Shown here piece by piece: positions 11,377 to 23,388 of a stretch of 64,000 bases of DNA (the first letter of the stretch is position 1; each line of letters opens with the position of its first letter). The notes beneath the pieces are model-generated. The model was given only the letters and a program-made list of their open reading frames with translations. It ran no database searches and was not told the origin of the DNA. Source of the stretch: Solea solea (taxonomy: Eukaryota; Chordata; Actinopteri; Pleuronectiformes; Soleidae); the NCBI RefSeq assembly GCF_958295425.1, contig NC_081145.1:14165443-14229442 (forward strand), written 5' to 3'. Made by a program: the position numbers and the translations under genes.

Positions 11377-14009
11377 ATGAAGCACCTGCTGCTTTTGGGA
11401 ATAATATTTGCTGCAGTCCACGTCAGCTATTCCATTCCAGGTAAATCAAACCACTTTGTTTTTATATTACTCTAAAAACCTTAGAAAACCTAAACTAAAC
11501 CTTAGCAAAATTCAGTTTATAGACCCATGGTTTACTTTTAAGAACGGGCCTGACGATCCACACACGCGGGCATATTTAGCCTAAGCTTTTTGTTTTCAAA
11601 GCTGCTTTAAAAAAAAACACACAACCGCAAATCAACTGTGTTTTACACAGTTTGTTTTAAGGTTCTCTTTTATATGTAATGTTTTAGTTTCACTGAAACT
11701 AAATCAAGGAGATAACGCTTCACCTTCAGTCTCTTCAGAGCAACATGGCGGATACATTGGCGGGCACAGTTTTTTCTCACGTGGGGACCTAGCAAGGGCG
11801 GGTAATGTAAGGGGAAATATTCCTTTTAGAAAAAACAGGCTTTTTCAGTTCATTTCACTAGGTTGTGTCTCTTAGCAGGATGTAATTGTAATTTACCTTT
11901 TTACGGACTTTATAGACATGTTGTAACATGCACTCGAAGCCAGCAATGATTGTCTTTAGCCAAAAAGAGGGTATTGCTCTTTTTTCCCTGTGCTGGAAAT
12001 GTTAGTTACACACCTCTAATGATTGAACCAAGCTGACTGGACAATTCCTCCTCTATAATTCCAGACTTCTAAACTCTGAGATTATTTCTGTCTGAGTTAA
12101 CTAAATGCTTAATCAGCACGATGAGCTTAAACTATGTCTGCATGCAACTTTTTCTCATTTCACAAGTGTGTTAAGTGTTGGAAAAGATGAAATATTTTAG
12201 CAACTAGTCAAGAATACCTAGGAAGTTAATTTCCCTCCAAAATCACATGCAGTTTTGGGTAAACTAACCATTTGAAACACCCAGCCCTATGTATAGTGTG
12301 GGTGGACAGAAAATAAATGACACATGTTTATTGCTGTCATAAAATAAGGGAGTGGATCTCTGCTGATGAGGCTAGTTAAGCATTAGTTATGTCAAACAGT
12401 TGTATTTGTCAATGATTTTTCAGACAGTCACTTCACCAGCAAACCAAAACCAAAAGCAACCTATCAAGTAAATATTGAATATAAACACCCTGAAAACCAA
12501 TATGTTCAATTCATTCTCAGCTGACTAAGAGTTTATTCTTGTTGTTTTTTTTATCCTCCAACAGAGTTCTGTCAGTATCCTGAAAATGAAGGTGATGGCA
12601 CACATTTCCTGTTTGCTTTCTTTTATGATCCCGCTAGAGATCTCTGCAATCCCTTCATATACAAAGGGAATGGAGGAAACGCCAACCGTTTTGAAAATGA
12701 AAGGCAGTGCATAAGAAACTGCTCTGCCAATGCAGAGAATGTCTACCCCATGGAAGGTAAGACAATTTTAGGAAGTCATACTCTAAATAAAGTAAGTGCA
12801 ATGTTTCCTGAGGACTTTGGATCATCAGCTAAAAAAAAAGTGTAAGACCAAAGGGACATTGAAAGAAAACATTACTTTGTGGAAGAGGAGCTTTTATGTG
12901 AGTTAATTTAGTGGATCTGAATAATGTTGTGTTACTGTTCCACTTCAGATTTTTCCCATATTATTTGCTCTCTTGAGTATTAGCTGTACGCCACCAAGTG
13001 GTGGAAGAGCAGGACTACAAACAAGTATGGAAAACAAATAAGACTTAATAAAGTTTTTACATGTATTTGTATCATCTATAACACCCATAGTCTGAAGTCT
13101 GAACTGTTTAGACACATTTGTGGTTTTCATAGCTCTGATTATTTATGCCTCTGCTGTGACTGCGCCTGATGGTGATAATGAAGGAGGCATTTTCTCTTCA
13201 CAGCATCAAAAGCTTGCAGCTTCAAAAAGGCCTCAGGTGAATGTGGAAGTCAGTTGTTGAGATATTATTATGATTCTGCTCATGACAAATGCAAAAAGTT
13301 CATTTGGACTGGTTGCATCGGGAATGGAAACCGGTTTACCGACATGAACATCTGCAATACTACATGTGCCGGCATTCATGGTGAGCACCGATCTCTCACT
13401 TCTGTATACATTTCCCTGCTGGTGATTGTAGACTGTGTGTTAAACTGTGTGTTTTCCTGGTTCCTAGTTGATGGTGATGAACTCGAGGAGGACGAGCCAG
13501 ACACTCCTATTGGTGAGAACTTATAAAACCATGGAGCTACACTGTTTTTATTTTTCATTACTTTTAAGAATAACTTTCTTTTGTAAATGTGACAGTGTAA
13601 ACGGGGCAGACCCCAGTTTTAGTTGTGTTTTTATATATTATGTATCCGGTTCTAAGTAGTTACAGTTTCATTTAGATTGACCTGCATCTGCTTTTTGTCG
13701 CCTTTAACAGCAATCATCTGTGGAGTTCTGCTCGCTGTTATCATTGTTGCCATCCTAGTAACAGTGATCGTCTTGACCGTTCAGTCAAAAAAGTGAGTCC
13801 ATTTTCGTTTGTGCCTTTAGTTTTCCATTAACAATTTTAAAACTTCAACAATAAACACAATATTACTGTGTGCATAAATAGCAGATTCTCATGTATTGTC
13901 TTTATGTTTATTGTACTTTAGGAAAAAGAGCTCAAAGAAGGCACCAAAGAAAGTTAAAGAAGCTAGGACTGACGCAGCTCTTCAGGATCAGGGAATTGAA
14001 CTGGCATAA
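11377..14009 (+). CDS. Two-Kunitz-domain single-pass membrane protein (SPINT2-like layout)
   Basis: Six phase-consistent exons: 11377-11440, 12565-12756, 13204-13380, 13468-13512, 13711-13792 and 13922-14009 (215 residues). Order: signal peptide (MKHLLLLGIIFAAVHVSYS), Kunitz 1 and Kunitz 2 (one exon each, bounded by phase-1 introns), a short acidic linker (DELEEDEPDT), one transmembrane helix (roughly 160-185), and a lysine-rich cytoplasmic tail ending GIELA. This is the layout of HAI-2/SPINT2-type inhibitors. Kunitz 1 keeps only four of six cysteines: spacing shows Cys14 replaced by Gly and Cys38 by Asn, so the 14-38 disulfide is lost cleanly. Kunitz 2 has all six, but the P1 residue after GEC is Gly, not Lys or Arg. 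Trypsin-like protease inhibition is therefore doubtful; a binding or receptor role is possible. The gene sits between ca12 and usp3. Confidence 0.85.
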
Positions 14010-14212
14010 ACAATCAAGTCACCTCAGTACATTTTACCAGATGGGTTTTTTTCTTTACTAGCCTTGATGCTAAATGTATCAATGAGTTATCACATTTAGG
14101 TTCAATCTTTTTTTTTTACAGACATACGTAATTTGTGTTTCATGTTTCATGTTGTTTTGTTGAATCTTGACTACAAGTGCAAAGTGATGTTCTTAAGGTG
14201 GAAGAGTTTGTC

Positions 14213-14218
14213 AATAAA
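14213..14218 (+). other. Polyadenylation signal of the Kunitz gene
   Basis: AATAAA about 205 nt after the TAA stop, giving a compact 3' UTR. From here to about 15370 I see no gene, only AT-rich intergenic DNA. Confidence 0.6.
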
Positions 14219-15377
14219 GTGATTGACAGTAATAGAATAAGCAAATCCCTCATGACTGAACTAATTTTCTAAGTCCTTTGTTTTAGCTTTTGCTTTTGTG
14301 GGAAATTTAATGTATTTAATTCTGCACTCACAGTGTTTGCCATTGACTGATTTAAGAAATTGTGAATCCTTGCAAATGTTGGGCATTGTATAAAGAAAAA
14401 AAAGAAAGAAAACAATCTGTTAATGAAATGAATTATGATTTAGATGAAGGTTTGAAGGAGCAGAAATAACCACATCAAGTTCTGACACTCATCTTCTTGT
14501 GTGCTGATATTTAAATGTTGTTTGACTGTATGATTTTAGTCATTTCAATGTTCACAGAATATTGTCTGCTTTGTCACCTGGCTCACAGATTTACTAAAAC
14601 ATGGCATAAGTCTTCTGAATTCTTGTGCCACATCAAAACTCGACACATATTCAGACATTTTGTCCAGCTTTGTTTTTTTATCATTTCTGTACAGAGGGAC
14701 AGTATGCACATGTTATGTTGTTATGTTTTTCTTCTCAGCATTTTGTCAATCCCCATAAAGATTTCTACATAAAAAAATGCTCATATGCTTTGTATTTGGT
14801 ATATAAAATATACTGTATAAAATGAAGCTAAAAATTGCTAAATGTTTTAACTATGGGAATTTGATTGTCATACTAAAACATTCTAAAATGGTGTGTTACA
14901 AGGTGCTTTGTTTTCAAGTTAAGTTGCTTATAGCGCAACACACTGGGTGGTTTTCTTTCTGGAGTAGTCTTCTTCCTTCAAATTAATGTAATGTCCAAAA
15001 TGCAAAAGATGTGCCATAAAAGTGGTCTTTCTTAAGAGAAGGGAGACAGAAGCAGAAGGAGGAGGTCTGTTTGCTAGTGTTTATGTCCATATTGTACCCA
15101 TATTGTAATGACACTGATCGTGTGCATTTATAGTTTACAATAGCTAACTACATATTCTAATGCCAGGATTTGTTGCACTGGTGTTTGGCTTTAGAACTGC
15201 ATTATTCTGGCGCAAATACAACAGCACCCATGGTTCACTTAACTTGCAATGGAAGCTCAAACATGTTGCTTATTGAGTATTAATATGTATTTGAAATACA
15301 AGAAGAACTAAAAGCTCAGATAGAGAATTACTTCTTTAAGGTAGCACTGAAATTTGACATTGGTTTAGTGTCTAGTT

Positions 15378-15601
15378 CAGTGGTCACCAACATGGTGCCC
15401 GCGAGCACTTAACTTCACCTCACTTGCATGTATCTATATGGTTACTCAGTAAAATATCACTGATATTGTTTATAAAAACTGTAATAATCATTAGGAGTAA
15501 GTACTGGAATTTATGTGTATGCAATTGAATGCATAATATTCATCATTTAAATGGTAAACTGCATAAGTAGCTCTTGGTCTGAAAAAGGTTGGTGACCCCT
15601 A
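15378..15601. mobile_element. hAT-type MITE with 8-bp target-site duplication
   Basis: A 224-bp element. It begins CAGTGGTCACCAAC and ends GTTGGTGACCCCTA, which are inverted terminal repeats. An identical 8-bp direct repeat, GTCTAGTT, flanks it at 15370-15377 and 15602-15609. An 8-bp duplication and CAG/TAG-type termini are diagnostic of hAT transposons. No transposase ORF, so non-autonomous. Confidence 0.9.
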
Positions 15602-15647
15602 GTCTAGTTTCTCAAGACAGGAAGCAATACAATTTGGTATAGGTTTG

Positions 15648-15669
15648 GTGTGTGTGTGTGTGTGTGTGT
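15648..15669. repeat. (TG)n microsatellite
   Basis: Eleven TG units, about 40 bp beyond the hAT MITE and upstream of usp3. Confidence 0.9.
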
Positions 15670-15929
15670 TTCACATGACATGAAAACGGCTGTGTATAAT
15701 AAAAACAATAGTAAATCTCAATATTGAAACAAAAAGAATAGAGAATACAAGTTTAGTATGCGCTTGAAGTCAATGTGTGTCAATATATGTTGCTTCTTTA
15801 TGATAATATATAAAGCTGTCAAATAAATGTATTTGGTGCAAGGTGGAAGATCCTCATTAGAAATGTAGTGGATTTATAGGTTAAAGAAGAGCAAATTACA
15901 ACTCGTCAAATTTGAAAGCAAATGTAAAG

Positions 15930-16510
15930 TACGCATGCGCGCTATCATGCGAGAGCCTCACACTTCTGTTAAATATAAATATGTATAATATTAAATATCC
16001 CCTTATGTGACAAGATGTGTACGTTAACATGTATGCATGTTGACCCGTATAACGGTCCAACAGCGACGCACAGTGTACAATGGAAACCGGAAGTAGTTTT
16101 GTGTAGTACTTGGAGTTGTTTTCCTCCACGGTAAACGGCCGAGCCGGCAGATAGTACGTCATTTCCTCGTTATTTCCATTAGTTTGTAAAAAACGACAGT
16201 CTAGTGCTTTATACACCAAAGACAAAGTAATGGGTTAATATTACAAGTATGCCAGGTTGAAAAGCATCGCTGCTTATTTGCCGTAAACCCTTACTTTGCG
16301 AAATTGTTCGCGAAACCCAGCAGCTACTCGGAGTGTTAGCGTTAGCAAAGACAGGAAAACGTGTATCCGCAAGCAGGAGTACTTGGTTGGCTAACGTTAG
16401 CTGACTAGTTCAGGTTAATTGGCTGCGTATTGTTAGCTGCGCTGTTTTCCGGTACCACTGGTACTGTAATATTGGATAGCGTTAGCCCACACGTCCACTG
16501 CTGTAAACTG
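15930..16510 (+). promoter_or_regulatory. usp3 promoter region with NRF1- and ETS-like sites
   Basis: GCATGCGC at 15933-15940 matches the core of the NRF1 motif. CCGGAAGT at 16087-16094 is a consensus ETS/GABP site, typical of housekeeping transcription starts. No TATA box is evident. The coding start is at 16511. This fits a ubiquitously expressed deubiquitinase gene. The exact start site cannot be read from sequence. Confidence 0.5.
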
Positions 16511-19500
16511 ATGGAGTGTCCTCATCTTAACTCAAGCGTGAGCAGCGCTGTCGAGTCTCCCGGGTTTCCTAACGGTACTCCGTCCTCCTGGTGCTGCACC
16601 GGTAAGTAGGGGACTGCTCACACTTTCATTTAAAGTTAACGTCTGGACAAAGCTAATGTAAACCTAAGTCATATGATCCCATCTAGCTACTGGTACGTTT
16701 GTCAGCCAGATGGGGACTATGGTTACAAAACAGCTCTCACAATGTCAAATCACATTTTTTAAGCACTGTGACACATCCACGAATTATCCATTCACAAATG
16801 ACTGCAGTATGTGTCTCACCTCAGGATTAAAACGGTGTCTTCTTTTATTTCCAGATTGCAGGTCTAACAAAAGCCCATGGATTTGTCTCATTTGTATGAT
16901 GGTCCATTGTGGACGGTGAGTTTGCAACTTGGCGCCTGGTGATTTCATCAACAGTCTCCTCTCTTTTTTTTGATAATGGCGATACTAACTATCCACATTT
17001 TATTGTTAAAAATCTTTTTTATATGAAATAAATAATTAAAGATCCAGTGTGAAATGTTTAGGAGGGTTTATTGCCCAACATTTTTATATTACCTATAAGT
17101 AATCAAACTAACAAAGAGGGACATAGTAACATCTATACCTATGGGAAGCTCTTCTTCTGATAAACATAAACTTGACATGCTTCTTGACAAGGACATCTTT
17201 TCTGGCCGCCATATTTCTGTGACATGCTCAGGAAAAGGAGTCCTGTGTTTATTGCAGTCTACATTATTACTGTTATCTGTCACTAATGCTTTCACTCTGA
17301 ACTTCTAGACTAAATAATCAGTTACTTAAATTATGTCATCCAATAATAAGTAATTTGTTTTTGCAGCCCAAGCTAGAAGGTCACATTTTCTCCTGGATGA
17401 CTAAAGTAGGAACTGTGTGTTCCTGTTTATTTGTGTTGAAAATGTATTTTGTTTTCATCTAGATATGTTAACGGACATGCAAAGAAGCACTTTGAAGAGA
17501 GTCAACTCCTTTGCAACAGTCAAAGGAAAGGGGAGAAACAGGAGAAAGAGAAATCCCATCACTCTGTCTGCATGGACTGCTGCAACTTCAGTGTGTTTTG
17601 GTGAGTGTACTTCATGACTAGCCTATTTTTATCTCAAATCTGTGACTCATGTTTGTGGATCTCCTCAGAAAAAGCCTTTGGAAGTTTTAACGGTAAAGGG
17701 ATTAGTCCACAGTAATCAGAATGTTTTTTTTAACAATATTAATCTGCACATATATTTTGATTGTTTTCAGTAAAATTATACTGTTTTTCTACATGTATGT
17801 GCCATGTCTAATGTGGAATTTTATAGTTACAGATGTGACGAATTTGTTGTCAATGACACTAAACTCGGGCAGGTGCAGAAGGTGAGGGAACAGCTGCAGA
17901 GTTTAGAAAAGTAAGTCCTAATTTCTAAACACATCTTATTTTCTGTTGCTGTTGCCATTTTATGTAATACGTGTGTGATGCCGGCTTTTTTCCTTTAAAC
18001 CCTTTTTGTTCTGTATTTAATTTCTTTGTACAACTGATATTTTTTACAGTACTTGACATAAAACACCAAGTTAAGTATCATTAGGTTGATGCACACAAAA
18101 CATGTTTTACAACATGGGCAATAAGAGACCAGAGTTTAGATGTTTTTCTCCTTTCCAGCTCAGCACTGATGGGTGACAGACAGAGGAAAAGAAAATTCCA
18201 GGAAGGACTAGCTTCAGATGGCAAATTGTTAAAAGACAATGTAAGTGACTGAACCTATTACACGTATGATAGTTTTGACTTGTATGAAGATGCAAAGGTG
18301 CTGTCACAAACTGTGTACTACCACTAACTGCTTACTAACTTTGGTCAGATTTTCCTCCTTCTATGCATTATTCAGACTTCAATTTTGATTATTCACAGCA
18401 GCTTTTACCATATCCTACATTGTTCATTTAAAACTAAAAGTATGTATACAGTATATAATAAACATAGTTTGTTGCTTTTCTCTATCAGGATGGGGCAGCT
18501 TTAGGTGCTACGGGCCTGCGTAACTTGGGTAACACATGCTTCATGAATGCCATTCTGCAGTCCCTCAGGTAAGTGCTCTGGTAAAAAAAAGATTTGCTGC
18601 AGCATAGTTCAGTAGCTCTACTGGGCCTCATGTCCACTCACCTCTTATTAGTACAGTTTGGGGCACAGTCAGGGGGATTACTTGGAAACATGACAGTGAA
18701 AAATTTAGAATGTAAAAATAACAGTCAGTATCACGAGAAGAGTAAGAGTTAACCAAGATCATACTTTTGACAGTTGAAAATTGTTATTCTTGCTTGTTAC
18801 GTTTTGCCAATTTTTTTGACATTTTAATTGGTGCGTGTCTTCGACAGCAACGTCAAGCAGTTCAGCTGTTATTTCAAAGAGTTGCCTGCAGTAGCTCTTC
18901 GCAGTGGTAAGACGGCAGGAAGGAGGATGTACCACACCCGCAGCCAAGGGGACAACACTGTGTAAGGTCCTTTTCTGAGGTGGGATTTGTGGGCTCAGTG
19001 CACTGATCTGAGATTAGAGATGAGTTTTAAAAAAAAATTACAGAATTGTGAGTGATCATAAAAACAGTCTTCTCTTTTTAAGTTCATAAAACAATAATTG
19101 TCTTAATTCTGCTGTAGACATAATTACTAAACAGAAGATATGTACATGAAATACAAGAATTGACTACAAAAATCACTGTATATTACATCTACATACTCTG
19201 ACACAAACATTTATTATTGTGTATTTATGTGTTCAGAAGTAATAAGGCTTTTTTGGTGATGAGCTTTGGTTCAGATATACTTTAGATTGTGCAAGGTCCT
19301 GCACTGTGGTGACAGTGTTGCTTCTTGTTTACCAGGTCTTTAGTGGAGGAGTTCAGGAAAACCCTTTGCTCCCTGTGGCAGGGCAACCAGACTGCCTTCA
19401 GTCCAGACTCCTTATTTTATGCCATATGGAAAATCATGCCGAGCTTCAGGTATGTCTAAATGCAGAGTTGTCTTGATATTCAAACAACAACACAACAAGT

Positions 19501-22500
19501 TTTTTGGTAAAGATTGTAAGTTACACTGTATTAGTGTCATTTAAAGCTGTGTTTGTATTTCCAGGGGCTATCAGCAGCAGGACGCCCACGAGTTTATGCG
19601 TTATTTGCTGGATCACCTCCACAGAGAGCTCCAGTACAGTTGCAATGGTGCTTCATTCCCGGTCTCACCTCAGGATGGGGTCAGACTCTCCACAGCTGAG
19701 ACCAAATGCTGCATGCAAGTCTATCCATCAATATAATTAGTTTTGTGTGGTTTGTGTCTTCTTTTCCAGTCATGTTCCGTGGTTGGAAATGTATCTGCTG
19801 TTTTAAAGCTGTATAGCTACTGATTAAATACACACATCTAGCACAGTAATAGTCATGCTTTCAGACTATGTGATCATTTTCATTTGGATTGGAATGATGT
19901 GACTAAAAATTGGTCTCATATATTAACAAGCTGTCAATGAGTTTAACTGTGTATTTAATGCTCAAGCATGTCTTCAATAGACATTTTGTCACAGCAGATA
20001 TTGGTAAACGCAGGTTTTTACCAATAACATTAATTAGCGTGCGACTCCACCATTTCACCCCAGGTCGCGCTAAATAGATGAAAGTTTAATCTGTAGAAAA
20101 GTATTTTTGTTTTAGTGATTTTGAAACTGCATGAAGGTTTTGGTATTTTCTGGGTATGTTCAAGTAGTATCTACTTAGCTGATGCAGAATATTAAGGGTT
20201 CTTGGCATATTTTCTCATTCACTTTTAGAGCACCAGATGATTTTAATCTATGGAATAAAATCACTTCATGTTTGTCTTTTGGTTCTTTACAGAAATGGGA
20301 GTGCTAGTGTTGTCACATCCATTTTTGGTGGAATACTTCAGAATGAGGTCAACTGTCTGATATGTGGGACTGAGTCTCGGAAGTTTGATCCATTTCTTGG
20401 TAAGACAAATTTTTTTGTGAATAGCAAAACACAGCATTTTCTTCTATACACGACAGGAGTGAATGATGGAATGTAAATCATGTTGCTTTGATGCGAATGC
20501 AGTAAATGAAGCATGATCTTAATGACGCAAGACATGAGATGATTTATTGTCTTGTTTTCACTCACAGATCTGTCCCTAGACATTCCCAGCCAGTTCAGAC
20601 AAAAGAGAAGTAAGGACCAGGAGCCGGGGCCAACATGCACCTTGCGTGGTAATTTTCTACTGTTAATGGCAATGATTAATGACAATGATTAATGACAGTG
20701 GGATTAATGACAGTTTTTTTCTCTTATTTTTTAAAGACTGTTTACGTAGCTTCACAGACCTGGAGGAACTTGATGAAACTGAACTGTATTATTGCCATAA
20801 GTGTAAAAAGAGACAGAAATCTACCAAGAAGTTCTGGGTTCAAAAGCTACCTAAGGTACGAGGTGAAAGTTAATTTACCAATTTCATTGATTATTATGTC
20901 AAAGTAGTTTTTTTTTGTGTGGGGCTAAATGTTTTGTTTCCAATTATAGGTGTTGTGTCTGCACCTAAAAAGGTTCCACTGGACAGCCTTTTTGAGAAAC
21001 AAGGTTGACACCTATGTGGAATTTCCACTGAAAGGCCTGGACATGAGAGGTTATCTTCTGGAGGTGAGCTCCAAAGAGATGAGATGCTAGTCATAGGAAT
21101 ATTACAGTGTAATGCTTAATATGGAGACTACATCCGCCATGACAGAATAGTAAACACTTTGTAGCAATGTCTACATGTCAGATTTGTACGTCCGAAAATA
21201 ATAAAAAAACATAATAATACATTTATGAAAATGCACCTGCAGCTGAACAGGAAAAAGTCAACATGTGTGTCACAGAAGTCAACTGTACTCCTTTAAAGCT
21301 GTCCACTTTCTATTCCAGAAATACTGGCTATGCCTAAACACGTTAGGAATAATAATGATAACGAAGAGACCAAACTTTGCTGAGGATGTCACGGTGGAAA
21401 TGTTATTGGTTTATACGTCAGTTATGCAACAGAGAAGAACCGTTGTTTTTGTGTCAAATTGGTCCTTTTTATACGTGTGGCTTTGTAACTTAAAAAGGAT
21501 CCACAGGTCATATTTTAGAAATATAATGAGCAAAACGTTTGGTAAAACGTGTGTATATGACAGTGAGCTATAATGACAGCATAGTGAGTTGGGCAGCAAC
21601 AGAGCTACTGCAGACTGCATGAAGAATAGAGAAGTTATCTTAGTGTTTATTTACAGAAATTATAATATCTTCTTTGCCAAACTGGATTAAGTGACACTGG
21701 ATTTTACCCTTTCACATGCAGCTGCTGATTGAGTTGTATTCACAAAGAAAATAAAACATATCTTGCAGAGAGATACCGCGTAGCTTCTACTCCATGCAGA
21801 TAATTAGGGTTTTTCTCTTTTTTTAATTGACTGTTATTATGGCTCTGTCTAACAACAAATTCAACAAAAAAATCCAAAGTCCAGGTTCTTTGTTTCAAAA
21901 TGTTTACTGAAAAAGGTCTTTGAATTCAAAATAGAAAGAAAGGAAAACAATCCAAACTGGCTCCAATCATGTGTACACCAAATAAATATGTAGTAGATTT
22001 AACAGTAGAAACCAACTCCAGAGGCTAGACCATACAATATTATACAATATTATTTAAGGCATATTTCAATTCCCTCTATAATGCTTCTATGTATAGTCGG
22101 CATGTATAAATGTCATGTTGCCTATGTTGATTGTCTGGATATTGCTCATAACAACCTCAGTGCAGCAGTGCTGGAGAAGATGCAGAATCTCATAAATGAA
22201 TCTAAACGATGGTTTAGTGCTATATGGTATAATGTGGAAACACAGTATGTTTTATTTTTCTCTTTCATTCGTTAGACCTTGATTCTGGCAATAAAGTGAA
22301 CTGATTATAGAGAGAAATGCTCAGAACAGTCTGCATAATGATCAAACGCATGGCAACAGTGGAAAAAAAAAAAAACACCCTGCTAACTGACTGTCAGAGG
22401 GGGGAAGTGGTTGAAAGAAGGAAAATCCTGGATTGTTTTGTGTTAATTCTCGTCTCACACTAATGTTTGCAGCCAGAGAACTCATTACCAGGAAGTTGCC

Positions 22501-23388
22501 TGTATGACCTTGTGGCTGTCGTCGTACATCATGGTTCTGGGTGAGTAGATGTTCAGCATTATTTCTGGCTTGGTATTAAGATGAATAATTTAGTGCTTGT
22601 AAAGTAGGAAGACACAGAAATGCTTTTTGAGGAAAGGTTTTGATAATTGTGAAACAATATCTACACAAATGAGGAAAGATACAATTCATATTCATTGTTT
22701 CTGTGATTTAAATTGTATATGTTTTTTAAAAAAAGGAACATTTCTGAATAAATAGCAGTCTCTACCTGTAGCATCTTCAGACATTTATTTTGGAAGCCTT
22801 GTGGACAGTTGAAGCAAAAAAAAAAACATCTTGAAACCCCTTAATGCTCGAAAGCATCAATCAGGCTGACAATCTACATTTGGCCTCTGAGTGGCGATGT
22901 TGTACCGCTGCACGGTGTGAAGCTAGCGAGCAGAAATTCATGGATGCGTCTGTGTACACAGGGTTGGATCAGGCCATTACACAGCATATGGCAGCCATGA
23001 GGGCCGCTGGTACCACTTCAACGACAGCACAGTAACTCTGACCAGCGAGGACACAGTGAAGAAGGCCAAGGCCTACATCCTCTTCTTCGTGGAGAGGACT
23101 GTCCAGGCGCCCACTGACAAAACTACCAGTCACACCACAGCCACAAACAAACCAGAGATGGACACAGCAGCCCCGGACAGTGTCTCTACAGAAGCAGTTG
23201 CTGCAGATACAGTGGCAGACAGTCTTTTGAGCGAGGCAGCAACGCCACATATTGATCCTCTGAACGAGGAGTCCTCAGATCATGCCAGGGCATCAAACGT
23301 GGGCACAGACACGGTGGCCACGGAGGCCACAGCAGATAGTGGTACCTCAGAGGAAGCCAGTCAAGCTCCACAAACAGTTTCACAATGA
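16511..23388 (+). CDS. usp3: Ubiquitin carboxyl-terminal hydrolase 3
   Basis: Fifteen coding exons: 16511-16601, 16855-16915, 17463-17600, 17827-17910, 18159-18240, 18489-18568, 18848-18961, 19336-19449, 19565-19714, 20293-20399, 20568-20648, 20737-20855, 20950-21063, 22473-22540 and 22962-23388; 1830 nt, 609 residues. The N-terminus (MECPHLNSSV) opens a zinc-finger UBP domain (residues about 1-110, many paired Cys/His, CMDCC). The USP catalytic core follows: Cys box NLGNTCFMNAILQSL with nucleophile C169, QQQDAHEFMRYLLDHL, paired CxxC zinc-binding knuckles (CLICGTE, CHKCKK), KRFHW, and the His box GSGHYTAYGSHEGRW with H473. USP3 removes ubiquitin from histones H2A and H2B in the nucleus. The intron after exon 9 uses a GC donor. 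After the conserved AKAYILFFVE the protein continues about 90 residues in a Thr/Ala/Ser/acid-rich tail absent from human USP3 (520 residues). Confidence 0.96.

Noticed and set aside
15896..16225. 109-codon minus-strand ORF upstream of usp3
   Set aside because: It overlaps the NRF1/ETS promoter region, has no recognisable domain or splice support, and looks like chance.
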